Source of the DNA: an uncultured Collinsella sp.
Lineage (GTDB): Bacteria > Actinomycetota > Coriobacteriia > Coriobacteriales > Coriobacteriaceae
DNA length: 21,730 nucleotides
Assembly (NCBI GenBank): GCA_900544865.1
Contig: UQXA01000038.1
Coordinates: 1-21,730 of the forward strand
Direction: 5' to 3'
Each line of letters starts with the position of its first letter. The stretch's first letter is position 1. Positions 1 to 7,150 of the stretch are shown here, one piece after another. Below the pieces are notes generated by a model. It was not told the DNA's origin. It made no database searches and was given only the letters and a program-made list of their open reading frames with translations. Both the position numbers and the translations under genes were made by a program.

Positions 1-25
1 AGCGTCAGATGTGTATAAGAGACAG
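1..25 (+). other. Residual Nextera (Tn5) sequencing adapter, not genomic
   Basis: Bases 7-25 read AGATGTGTATAAGAGACAG, the 19-bp Tn5 mosaic end used in Illumina Nextera libraries. The six bases before it (AGCGTC) are the end of the Nextera read-1 adapter arm. Read in the alaS frame, these bases add the artificial residues (M/V)YKRQ, a familiar contamination signature in predicted proteins. Genomic sequence starts at base 26, where the AlaS residues N-E-G-R begin. The open frame into base 11 is therefore an artefact and the GTG there is not a start codon. Confidence 0.97.
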
Positions 26-1786
26 AACGAGGGCCGTGAGTACGTCCTTCGCCGCCTGCTCCGCCGTGCCGTGTTCCACGGTCGCCTGCTGGGCATCGAG
101 GGCGCCTTCCTGACCAAGTTCATCGACGAGGTCAACGCTCAGATGGGCGAGGCCTATCCCGAGCTGCTCAAGAACGTCGCGCTCGTCAAGGGCATCGTCG
201 CCTCCGAGGAGGAGCGTTTCTCCACGACGCTCGACAACGGCCGCGTTTACTTAGACGAGGCCCTGGCCGCGCTCGCCGACGGCGCCGTCCTTCCGGGCGA
301 CGTTGCCTTTAAGCTGCACGACACCTTTGGTTTCCCCATCGACCTGACCGTCGAGATCGCCGGCGCTGCTGGCCACACCGTCGACATGGACGGCTTCACC
401 GCCTGTATGGAGGACCAGAAGGCCCGCGCCCGCGCCAACGCCAAGGGCGACGCCTGGGGTAGCTTCAACGACGTGTGGGTCGAGCTTTCCGACAAGGTTG
501 CCGCGACCGAGTTCGACGGCTATGACAACGACGTCATCGAGGGGGCCAAGGTTGTCGCCATCGTTCGCAACGGCGAGTCCGTCGAGTCCGCTGCCGCCGG
601 CGAGGACGTTGAGGTCGTGCTCGACCGCACCCCGTTCTATGCCGAGATGGGCGGCCAGCAGGGCGACGCCGGTGAGCTTTCCGCCGAGGGCGTTGCGCTG
701 ACCGTTTCCGATACCAAGAACCACAACGGCCTGTATGCCCACGTCGCGCACGTTGCCGAGGGCACGCTGACCGTCGGTGCAACCGTGACCGCCGCGTTCG
801 ACGCCGAGCGCCGTGGCTTCCTGCGCCGCAACCACACCGCCACGCACCTGCTCGACGCTGCCCTTAAACAGGTCCTGGGCGAGCATGTCTCCCAGGCCGG
901 CTCGCTGGTGACGCCCGAGCACCTGCGCTTTGACTTCACGCACTTCGAGGCTCTGTCCTCCGACCAGCTCAAGGCTGTCGAGGACCTGGTCAACCAGCAG
1001 ATCTTCGCTTCCAAGCCGGTCGTGACCCGCGTCATGGGCATCGACGAGGCCAAGGCCGCCGGCGCTGTCGCACTGTTTGGCGAGAAGTACGGCGATGTCG
1101 TCCGCGTCGTCTCCGTGGGCGCCGAGGACCAGCCGTTCTCCCGCGAGCTCTGCGGTGGCACCCATGCCGCCAATACCGCCGAGATTGGCCTGTTCAAGAT
1201 CATTTCCGAGTCCTCCACGGGCTCGAATGTCCGCCGCATCGAGGCTGTGACCTCCAAGGGCGCTCTTGACTACATTGCCGACCGCCTGGCGCTCGTTGAC
1301 GCCGCCGCCGCTGCGCTCAAGTGCCGCGTCGACGAGGTTCCCGCCCGCGTGGAGAACCTGCAGGCCGAGCTGCGCGAGACTTCCAGCAAGCTCAAGAAGG
1401 CTCTCACCGGTGGCTCCTCCGATGCGATCTCCAGCGCCATCGACGGCGCTGTCGAGCTGAATGGCTACAAGCTCGTTGTCGCTGAGCTTCAGGGTCTCGA
1501 GGCTGCCGACCTGCGCAACGTTTGGGATACCGTGCACCAGAAGGTCGCCGGCCCCGTCGCCTGCGTTGTTGCCAGCGTGACCGAGAAGGGCACCCCGGCT
1601 CTGCTCGCCGCCGGCTCCGATGACGCCGTGAAGGCCGGTTTCCACGCCGGCAACGTGATCAAGCAGATCGCGGGCCTGGTCGATGGTCGCGGTGGCGGTC
1701 GTCCCAACATGGCCCAGGCCGGTGGCAAGAACGCCGCCGGTATCGCCGATGCCCTCGCGGCCGCCAAGACCGCGCTCGGCGCCTAA
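26..1786 (+). CDS. alaS: Alanyl-tRNA synthetase, 5' partial (C-terminal two thirds)
   Basis: Charges tRNA-Ala with alanine and edits mischarged Ser/Gly in the cytoplasm. The fragment is about 586 residues; family members are about 870-890, so the class II catalytic core lies off the window. It opens with N-E-G-R-E-Y-V-L-R-R-L-L-R-R-A, the start of the tRNA-recognition region. The editing domain carries its zinc ligands: H-T-A-T-H (bases 833-847) and C-G-G-T-H (1151-1165). A coiled-coil linker follows (about 1330-1420). The C-Ala domain ends in a glycine-rich G-R-G-G-G-R-P stretch and A-G-G-K (about 1687-1730). The stop is TAA at 1784. The truncation is caused by the contig edge, not by decay. 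ruvX follows after 17 bp, the usual alaS-ruvX-mltG order. Confidence 0.97.
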   Translation, partial: NEGREYVLRRLLRRAVFHGRLLGIEGAFLTKFIDEVNAQMGEAYPELLKNVALVKGIVASEEERFSTTLDNGRVYLDEALAALADGAVLPGDVAFKLHDTFGFPIDLTVEIAGAAGHTVDMDGFTACMEDQKARARANAKGDAWGSFNDVWVELSDKVAATEFDGYDNDVIEGAKVVAIVRNGESVESAAAGEDVEVVLDRTPFYAEMGGQQGDAGELSAEGVALTVSDTKNHNGLYAHVAHVAEGTLTVGATVTAAFDAERRGFLRRNHTATHLLDAALKQVLGEHVSQAGSLVTPEHLRFDFTHFEALSSDQLKAVEDLVNQQIFASKPVVTRVMGIDEAKAAGAVALFGEKYGDVVRVVSVGAEDQPFSRELCGGTHAANTAEIGLFKIISESSTGSNVRRIEAVTSKGALDYIADRLALVDAAAAALKCRVDEVPARVENLQAELRETSSKLKKALTGGSSDAISSAIDGAVELNGYKLVVAELQGLEAADLRNVWDTVHQKVAGPVACVVASVTEKGTPALLAAGSDDAVKAGFHAGNVIKQIAGLVDGRGGGRPNMAQAGGKNAAGIADALAAAKTALGA

Positions 1787-1803
1787 GAACCTAGGTTGTC
1801 GCT

Positions 1804-2232
1804 GTGGTCGCGCTCGCGCTGGACATAGGGGAGACCAGGATTGGCATTGCCGTCTCGAGCCGTGATGGCAAGATGGCGATGCCTGTCAAGGTGCTTCCTG
1901 CTGCCGAGGTCACTGGCATGGCAAAGACGTTTCGCTACCTGGTTGAGGACTATGAGCCCGATATCCTGGTAAGCGGACGTCCCTTGACCATGGCCGGTGA
2001 GCCCGGCCCCCAGGCCGAGCGCGTCGCCGCCGTGGCCCAAAAGATTGCCGACGAGCTCGAACTTCCGCTGGAGTTTGAGGACGAGCGTCTGTCCTCGCAG
2101 GAGGCCAAGCGAATCCTGCGGGAGCAGGGGCTCAACGAAAAGCAGATGAGGGGCAAGATTGACATGATCGCCGCCAGCCTGTTCTTGCAGACATGGCTCG
2201 ATCGTAAAAACGAGGAGGTTCAGCATGCCTAG
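1804..2232 (+). CDS. ruvX: YqgF/RuvX-family RNase H-fold nuclease
   Basis: This 142-residue protein matches the YqgF/RuvX family, described as a putative Holliday-junction resolvase and, in E. coli, linked to 16S rRNA 5'-end processing. The N-terminal A-L-D-I-G-E-T-R-I-G-I-A-V-S holds the first acidic residue (D7). The V-S-G-R-P-L-T-M-A-G-E-P-G-P-Q-A-E-R-V segment, the D-E-R-L-S-S motif and the C-terminal K-I-D-M-I-A-A-S with D120 follow in the expected order. The start is GTG at 1804, since no ATG lies near the conserved N-terminus and the upstream Shine-Dalgarno is weak. The last 8 bases overlap mltG, which suggests translational coupling. Family assignment is firm; the exact in-cell role is known only from homologues. 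Confidence 0.93.
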   Translation: MVALALDIGETRIGIAVSSRDGKMAMPVKVLPAAEVTGMAKTFRYLVEDYEPDILVSGRPLTMAGEPGPQAERVAAVAQKIADELELPLEFEDERLSSQEAKRILREQGLNEKQMRGKIDMIAASLFLQTWLDRKNEEVQHA

Positions 2233-3580
2233 CGCTTCCGATCCGCGCCAGCAGAGTCGTCAGGGTCAGCCCGCGCCGCGCCCTGCTCAGCCTGGTCAGC
2301 GCCCCGCGCAGCCGACGCAGCGTTCGGTTCAGCCTACTCAGCGTGCTGCTCAACAGCCCGCCGCTCGTCCCGCGCAGCCCGCTGGCGGCGCTCGTTTTAA
2401 GCAACAGGCTCCTGCCCAGCGCACGCAGGGGCAGGCCCCGCAATCACGCTCCCACGCACATCATGCTCATGGCTCGCACGGCGTTGCTCCGGCCACGCGC
2501 TCGAGCTATAACACGCACGCCCGCCGTGGTACCCAAAAGAAAAGCTCCCCGGTGCCTATGATTATCGGTGGCGTCGTCGCCGTGCTTGCGCTTGTCGCGA
2601 TCGTTTTCTTTGTCGTGCCAGCCGTCAAGGGCTTCTTTGGCGGTGAGGATGCGAAAGTCGCTGCTGGCCAGCAAGTTACTATCACGATTCCCAATGGTGC
2701 CTCGGGTGACACCATCGCTTCGATTCTCTCCGAGAACCATATCGTCGATGATCCCAAGGATTATTACGCGGCGGTCAAAAAGCTCAACGCCGACATGTCG
2801 CTTAAGCCTGGCACTTACTCGTTCACCACACTCATGGACGCGACCAAGGTCGTTCAGCAGCTCATGGAAGGCCCCAATGCGGGCTCCGATGCGCTGACTA
2901 TCCCAGAGGGCCTGACGGTTGACCAGGTCGCCGACCGCGTGGCCAAGGCGTACGACAGTATTTCTAAGGAGGACTTCCTTAACCAGGCCAAGGCGAGCAA
3001 TTATGTGAATGATTACGCTTTCCTTAAAGACGCCGCGAACGATTCGCTCGAGGGTTTCCTGTTCCCCAAGACCTATTCGCTTGGTAAGGACCCAAGCGCC
3101 GATGATGTGATTCGCGCCATGCTTGACCAGTTCAACGCCGAGTATAAGTCACTTGACTTTGCCAGCTGCGAGGCCAAGATCAAGGAGCGCTATGGCGTGG
3201 AGATGTCCGATTACGACATCGTTAACCTTGCCTCGATTGTCGAGCGCGAGGGCCTCAACGCCGATCAGCGCGCTCATGTGGCATCGGTTTTCTATAACCG
3301 TCTGGCGGGCAAGCTCGATGGCCTGCGCTACCTCAACAGCGACGCGACCATGATGTACGTCACCGGTGGCGAGGTTACCGCCGACGACCTGCAGAGTGAT
3401 AGCCCCTATAACACCTATAAGCACGAGGGCCTGCCGCCCACGCCCATTTGCTCTCCGTCGCTCGAGGCGCTCAAGGCCACCCTTGAGCCGACCGACTCCG
3501 ACGACCTGTATTTCTACATTACGCAGGACGAGGAGTATTTCTCAAAGACCTACGAAGAGCATCAACAGTCTTGGAATTGA
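2225..3580 (+). CDS. mltG: Endolytic murein transglycosylase MltG (YceG-like)
   Basis: Inner-membrane lytic transglycosylase that cleaves nascent peptidoglycan glycan strands and is thought to end their polymerisation. The 451-residue protein has three parts. Residues 1-108 are a basic, Pro/Gln/Ala-rich cytoplasmic tail with repeats of the type Q-P-T-Q-R and R-P-A-Q-P. Residues 112-134 are one membrane helix. The remainder is extracytoplasmic: a LysM-like segment (I-T-I-P-N-G-A-S-G-D-T-I) and then the YceG domain. The catalytic glutamate is visible as A-S-I-V-E (E340), followed by H-V-A-S-V-F-Y-N-R-L and the family's Y-N-T-Y and G-L-P-P-T-P-I motifs. GAGGAGG (2212-2218) precedes ATG 2225 at good spacing. 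It overlaps ruvX by 8 bp. The long disordered tail is absent from E. coli MltG but common in Gram-positive members. Confidence 0.95.
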   Translation: MPSASDPRQQSRQGQPAPRPAQPGQRPAQPTQRSVQPTQRAAQQPAARPAQPAGGARFKQQAPAQRTQGQAPQSRSHAHHAHGSHGVAPATRSSYNTHARRGTQKKSSPVPMIIGGVVAVLALVAIVFFVVPAVKGFFGGEDAKVAAGQQVTITIPNGASGDTIASILSENHIVDDPKDYYAAVKKLNADMSLKPGTYSFTTLMDATKVVQQLMEGPNAGSDALTIPEGLTVDQVADRVAKAYDSISKEDFLNQAKASNYVNDYAFLKDAANDSLEGFLFPKTYSLGKDPSADDVIRAMLDQFNAEYKSLDFASCEAKIKERYGVEMSDYDIVNLASIVEREGLNADQRAHVASVFYNRLAGKLDGLRYLNSDATMMYVTGGEVTADDLQSDSPYNTYKHEGLPPTPICSPSLEALKATLEPTDSDDLYFYITQDEEYFSKTYEEHQQSWN

Positions 3581-3582
3581 TC

Positions 3583-4080
3583 ATGAGGATTTTTAGCCCC
3601 AAACGATATGTTGCCTCGGTCGATCGCATCGACCTCGATACCCTCTGGGCCGACGGCAAGCGCGCCATTCTGCTCGACCGCGACAACACCCTGGTGCCAC
3701 GTGATACCGAGCAGGTACCCGCTGCAGTTTCCGCTTGGCTCGAGGCCGCCCATGCCAAGGGCTTTAAGCTGTGCATGGTGTCCAACAACTGGCATCGCGA
3801 CCAGGTCATGGCATCGGCTCGTGAGTTGGGGCTCGAGGCCATCAGCCACGCCATGAAGCCGGCGCCATTTGCCCTCAAAGCGGGCCTTAAGCGTCTGGGC
3901 GCCACGGCCGACGAGGCCGTGCTGATCGGCGATCAGCTGTACACGGACGTGTGGAGCGGAAACTTTGCCGGCGTTGACACTATTCTGGTCAAGCCGCAGG
4001 CAACCCAGGACCTATGGTACACGCAGATCTTCCGTATCTTTGAGCGCCGGGCCCTGCGCGACCTTCCCTGCGAGGAATAG
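3583..4080 (+). CDS. YqeG-family HAD phosphatase (HAD IIIA)
   Basis: This 165-residue HAD-superfamily hydrolase is closest in layout to the YqeG/GEP4-type phosphatases. Family relatives include mitochondrial phosphatidylglycerophosphate phosphatase, but the bacterial substrate is usually unproven. Motif I is L-L-D-R-D-N-T-L (nucleophile D32, acid/base D34). Motif II is M-V-S-N-N, the motif III lysine lies in A-M-K-P-A-P, and motif IV is G-D-Q-L-Y-T-D (D117, D122). Two in-frame starts exist. ATG 3583 gives the usual short N-terminus (M-R-I-F-S-P-K-R-Y-V) and is preferred over TTG 3571, which lies inside mltG. Neither has a clear Shine-Dalgarno, so translation may be coupled to mltG, which ends 2 bp upstream. 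It could make phosphatidylglycerol, but the sequence alone does not show this. Confidence 0.85.
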   Translation: MRIFSPKRYVASVDRIDLDTLWADGKRAILLDRDNTLVPRDTEQVPAAVSAWLEAAHAKGFKLCMVSNNWHRDQVMASARELGLEAISHAMKPAPFALKAGLKRLGATADEAVLIGDQLYTDVWSGNFAGVDTILVKPQATQDLWYTQIFRIFERRALRDLPCEE

Positions 4081-4088
4081 GTTTCGCC

Positions 4089-4622
4089 ATGTCTCAGCAC
4101 ATCAAACACGGCTGCGACCATATCTTCTTTATCGGCTTTTTGGGCGCGGGCAAGTCGACGCTTGCGCGCAATGTGGGCACTATGTTCAAGCGTCGATTCA
4201 TCGATACCGATCGTTTGGTTGTGCGTCGATGCGGCAAGTCGGTGACCGAGATATTTAAGACCGAGGGCGAGGATCGTTTTCGCGAGCTCGAGACCTCGGC
4301 GCTCCGTTCGCTTCAAAGCGAGCGCAGTCTGCTGGTATCGTGCGGGGGTGGCATCGTCGAGACGCCGGTGAACATTGAACTGATGCACGAGATGGGTACG
4401 TGTGTGTACCTCGAAGGCGACTTTGAGGACTCGTTGCGTCAGATTCGCCGCTCCGATACCCGTCCCGATTTCCGCTCGCCCGAGCATGCAGCGCGCCTGT
4501 TTGAACATCGCCGCCCGCTGTATCGCCAGGCCGCCGATATTACCCTTGATATTCGCAACAAGTCCTTCGAGGACGTTTCCTACCTTTGTGCCGAAATGCT
4601 TTTGGAGCGTGGACTGCTATGA
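4089..4622 (+). CDS. aroK: Shikimate kinase
   Basis: Phosphorylates shikimate to shikimate 3-phosphate with ATP in aromatic amino acid synthesis. At 177 residues it has the normal family length. All key positions are visible: Walker A G-F-L-G-A-G-K-S-T (16-24), the D-T-D substrate/Mg site (D39, D41), shikimate-binding R65 in E-D-R-F-R-E, the S-C-G-G-G loop (86-88), the LID arginine R125 (D-T-R-P), and R141/R142 in H-R-R-P-L-Y. It should therefore be catalytically competent. Its stop overlaps the ATG of the aroB-like gene (ATGA at 4619-4622), so the two are coupled. In M. tuberculosis aroK and aroB are also neighbours, but here the partner is degenerate (see next gene), so the pathway role of this intact kinase is an open point. 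Confidence 0.93.
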   Translation: MSQHIKHGCDHIFFIGFLGAGKSTLARNVGTMFKRRFIDTDRLVVRRCGKSVTEIFKTEGEDRFRELETSALRSLQSERSLLVSCGGGIVETPVNIELMHEMGTCVYLEGDFEDSLRQIRRSDTRPDFRSPEHAARLFEHRRPLYRQAADITLDIRNKSFEDVSYLCAEMLLERGLL

Positions 4623-5728
4623 TTCGCCGTCAACTTATCAATTTCCAAAACCGCAGTGTCGATGTCCGCGTCGGATTGGGCGCGTTCGAGGAGCTGTCGC
4701 GCATGTTTGCCTCGGCTGTGGGCAAGCCTAAGCGCGCGATGGTGGTTTGGAACGACGCCACATCCGAGCGTTTTGGCGAGGTCGTCGAGCATGCGCTGGT
4801 CGACGCCGGGTTTGCCGTGTCGCTGCTCGCCCTTGAGGTTTCTCCTGCCGGCGCTACGCTGGCCGATGCCGATACCGTCTTTGGCGCCCTGTCGGCTAAC
4901 GGCATTACCTGCGACGATCTCGTTGTCGCTGTCGGCGACACGGCGACCTGCTCGGTTGTTTGCTGGTGTGCCAATCAGTGGTGCGGTCGCACCGAGTGTG
5001 CCTTGCTGCCGACCACGTTCGACGCCATGCTCACGGTCGCGACGACTATGAAGCCGCTCGTCGCCTCGTCGGCGAATGCGCTTCCCGCTATCGCGCTCCG
5101 TCCCGAGCCGGGCCTGGTCGTGTGTGACCTCGACCTTGTTCGCGAGGCGGACCCCGAGGACCTCAAGCTCGGCTATGTGGTACTTGTTGGCACCATGCTT
5201 TCGAGCAGCAAGTCCCGCTGGAATCAGTTTACTGAGACCGTCCCCGAGATTCTCGCGGGCGAGGAGGTCGCGCTCGTTAATGCCGTTCAGTGGTCTCAGA
5301 CTGCCCGCAAGGACGTACTGATGGCCACGAACCCGAGCGCCCGTCATGCGCTCGATTTTGGTAAGACGGGGGAGCGTACCCTGCGCGCCTGCTTGGGCGA
5401 TGCCGCTTCGCAGGTCCCTGCCTATCAGCTGTTATCCGAGGGCATGCGCTTTGAGGCGCGCCTAGCACATGATGCCTGCGACTTTGATATCGATTACGTC
5501 TTTGAGGTCGATGACTGCTTGGAGGACTTTGGCATCGAGGAACTTGCCTTCGACCTGGAGCCCACCGCGTTTATCGAGGAGTTCCGCAGGCAGCAGTTCG
5601 CCCGCTCTAACCGCAGTATGTTGCCGCTGCCCGCGGCACTCGGCGCCATTCGTCTAACGAGCGTTGAGGACGAGGTTCTTGAGCGCCATGCTCACGCCTA
5701 CTTGGCTTCTCGCAAAGAACTTCTCTAA
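4619..5728 (+). CDS. AroB-like protein with dehydroquinate synthase fold but lost active site
   Basis: This 369-residue protein aligns in length and order with 3-dehydroquinate synthase and occupies its syntenic place directly after aroK. Retained features are the D-T-V-F-G-A-L segment, L-L-P-T-T (129-133), V-V-C-D-L-D-L and L-D-F-G-K-T-G. The catalytic features are gone, by my manual alignment to remembered E. coli AroB. The NAD loop G-G-G-x-x-G-D aligns with G-D-T-A-T-C-S (from 106). The zinc-ligand Glu of A-E-V-I-K-Y-G aligns with Y186. The zinc-ligand His of G-H-T aligns with K249, the G-H-A position with R253, and the His of H-G-E-A with A268. The V-D-S-S-V-G-G-K-T segment is replaced by A-M-L-T-V-A-T-T-M-K-P. 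Residues 111-127 hold five cysteines spaced C-x3-C-x-C-x4-C-x4-C. The frame is intact with normal codon use, so it is probably a maintained protein with another role. ATG 4619 is chosen for its ATGA overlap with aroK. Automatic annotation as active AroB would be doubtful. Confidence 0.8.
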   Translation: MIRRQLINFQNRSVDVRVGLGAFEELSRMFASAVGKPKRAMVVWNDATSERFGEVVEHALVDAGFAVSLLALEVSPAGATLADADTVFGALSANGITCDDLVVAVGDTATCSVVCWCANQWCGRTECALLPTTFDAMLTVATTMKPLVASSANALPAIALRPEPGLVVCDLDLVREADPEDLKLGYVVLVGTMLSSSKSRWNQFTETVPEILAGEEVALVNAVQWSQTARKDVLMATNPSARHALDFGKTGERTLRACLGDAASQVPAYQLLSEGMRFEARLAHDACDFDIDYVFEVDDCLEDFGIEELAFDLEPTAFIEEFRRQQFARSNRSMLPLPAALGAIRLTSVEDEVLERHAHAYLASRKELL

Positions 5729-5790
5729 GATTTATTGACATCCATTGTCTTTCGTATCATGTTGAGGGGCGGGTTTTCAATCGGTTGCGG

Positions 5791-5802
5791 ATCGCATGCG
5801 AT
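5791..5802. promoter_or_regulatory. 12-bp perfect palindrome upstream of the aminopeptidase gene
   Basis: ATCGCATGCGAT is its own reverse complement and lies 59 bp before the next start codon, in a 132-bp gap with no terminator. A TTGACA box stands at 5735-5740 with TATCAT at 5755-5760, but their spacing (14 bp) is short. A TATATA lies at 5832-5837, close to the start. The gap therefore probably contains a promoter, and the palindrome could be an operator. No regulator family can be named from it. Confidence 0.3.
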
Positions 5803-5860
5803 TCCGTCGTTCGATTGAGTTCCGTCCCGTCTATATAGAGACAACAAGAAAGGAATCTGC

Positions 5861-6991
5861 ATGTCTGAGTTTGCTGCCGGTCCTGCCGGTCGTATCGAGC
5901 GTGTCCGTGCCCTGATGGTCGAGCGTGGCTACGACGCCATCGTGGTGCGCGACGAGGCCAACCTTCGTTGGCTTACGGGCGTGAAGGGCGTCTTCGACTA
6001 CACCTTCGAGTTCCCGCACGCTGCGTTTATTACGGCCGACCAGTGCCTGTTCCACACCGACTCGCGCTACCTCAACAGCTTTGAGGAGAACACGCCCGCC
6101 GGCAGCCCCTGGGTCTACGACATGGACGAGGGCACCATCCCCGGTTGGGTCGCCGGCAAGATCGCAGCCAACAAGTGCCGCGTCTGCGCTGTCGAGGACG
6201 ATATGCAGATCAACTTCTACCAGGGCATTCAGCGTGGTCTGGAGGATCGTTCCGTCACCTGCATGTTGCCGCTGATGCATGACGACATCCGCAAGATGCG
6301 CGCCATCAAGGACGCCGAGGAGATCGAGCTCATGCGCCATGCGCAGTCGATCACAGATGCCGCCTTCCAGCACATGCTCGGCTTCATTAAGCCCGGTATG
6401 ACCGAGAAGCAGGTTCGCAACGAGCTCGAGAACTTTATGTTCGCCAACGGCGCCGACAGCCTGGCCTTCGGCTCCATTGTGGCGAGCGGCCCCAACACCG
6501 CCAACCCGCATGCCGTGCCGAGTGACCGTGTCATCGAGAAGGGCGACTTCGTCCTGATGGACTACGGCGCGGGCTACTGTGATTACCGCTCCGACATGAC
6601 ACGCACCGTCGTGATGGGCGAGCCCACGCAGGAGCAGCTCGACCTGTACGCGCTCGTGCGCTGTACGCACGAGGAGTGCGTCGCCGCCATCCATCCTGGC
6701 GTCGAGGGCAACGACATTTTCAAGCTTTCCAAGAAGATCATCGGCGATGCCGGTTATGGCGATTACTACAACCATGGCCTGGGCCACGGCGTTGGTATCG
6801 ACATCCACGAGCTGCCCAACTTCAACCGTAGCAAGAACATCATTGAGGTCGGCTCGGTTATTACCATGGAGCCCGGCGTCTACCTGCCCGGTGTGGGCGG
6901 CGTGCGCCTGGAGGACTACGGCGTCGTCACCGAGAACGGATATGAGCCCTTCACCAAGACCCCGCACGACCTGCACGTCATCGATTGCTAG
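5861..6991 (+). CDS. pepP: Xaa-Pro aminopeptidase (M24 metallopeptidase)
   Basis: Removes the N-terminal residue from peptides with proline in second position, in the cytoplasm. The 376-residue protein has a creatinase-like N-terminal domain (about 1-135) and a pita-bread M24 domain. The dinuclear metal ligands are all present: D234 (M-D-Y-G-A), D245 (S-D-M-T-R-T), H309 (G-H-G-L-G-H-G-V-G), E337 (M-E-P-G) and E351 (R-L-E-D). AAGAAAGG (5846-5853) lies 7 bp before ATG 5861. It stands alone between a 132-bp gap and a strong terminator at 7016-7056. The pepP/pepQ-efp neighbourhood is common in Actinobacteria and Firmicutes. Family is certain; PepP versus PepQ (prolidase) specificity cannot be settled by eye. 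Confidence 0.93.
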   Translation: MSEFAAGPAGRIERVRALMVERGYDAIVVRDEANLRWLTGVKGVFDYTFEFPHAAFITADQCLFHTDSRYLNSFEENTPAGSPWVYDMDEGTIPGWVAGKIAANKCRVCAVEDDMQINFYQGIQRGLEDRSVTCMLPLMHDDIRKMRAIKDAEEIELMRHAQSITDAAFQHMLGFIKPGMTEKQVRNELENFMFANGADSLAFGSIVASGPNTANPHAVPSDRVIEKGDFVLMDYGAGYCDYRSDMTRTVVMGEPTQEQLDLYALVRCTHEECVAAIHPGVEGNDIFKLSKKIIGDAGYGDYYNHGLGHGVGIDIHELPNFNRSKNIIEVGSVITMEPGVYLPGVGGVRLEDYGVVTENGYEPFTKTPHDLHVIDC

Positions 6992-7015
6992 CCCATTTCG
7001 ATAGATTTTTGGGGC

Positions 7016-7056
7016 GGGGCGTCCGGAGCAATTCGGACGCCCCGCGTTCTCTTTTT
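7016..7056 (+). terminator. Intrinsic terminator after the aminopeptidase gene
   Basis: Ten-bp perfect stem GGGGCGTCCG (7016-7025) / CGGACGCCCC (7034-7043) with an 8-nt loop, followed by GCGTTCTCTTTTT. It separates the aminopeptidase from the efp operon. Confidence 0.9.
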
Positions 7057-7087
7057 ATGCGCTCGCTGCAGGCGCCGTCTGCAAGTG

Positions 7088-7093
7088 TATAAT
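7088..7093 (+). promoter_or_regulatory. Promoter -10 box for the efp operon
   Basis: A perfect TATAAT sits 57 bp before the efp ATG and directly after the terminator of the previous gene, which predicts transcription from about base 7100. No good -35 is seen at 16-18 bp spacing (GCTGCA at 7065-7070 is the best). Confidence 0.7.
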
Positions 7094-7150
7094 TTCGCTC
7101 GTATGTAATTTGGACGCTTGTGCGTTCTGCCCATAACAAGAAAGGTCGCT

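Noticed and set aside
251..1645. 464-residue open frame on the - strand opposite alaS
   Set aside because: Shadow of alaS with low-complexity composition and no motif.
4619..5728. AroB-like gene considered as a pseudogene
   Set aside because: The frame is full length, codon use matches its neighbours, start and overlap are intact, and there is no frameshift or internal stop; loss of motifs is by substitution.
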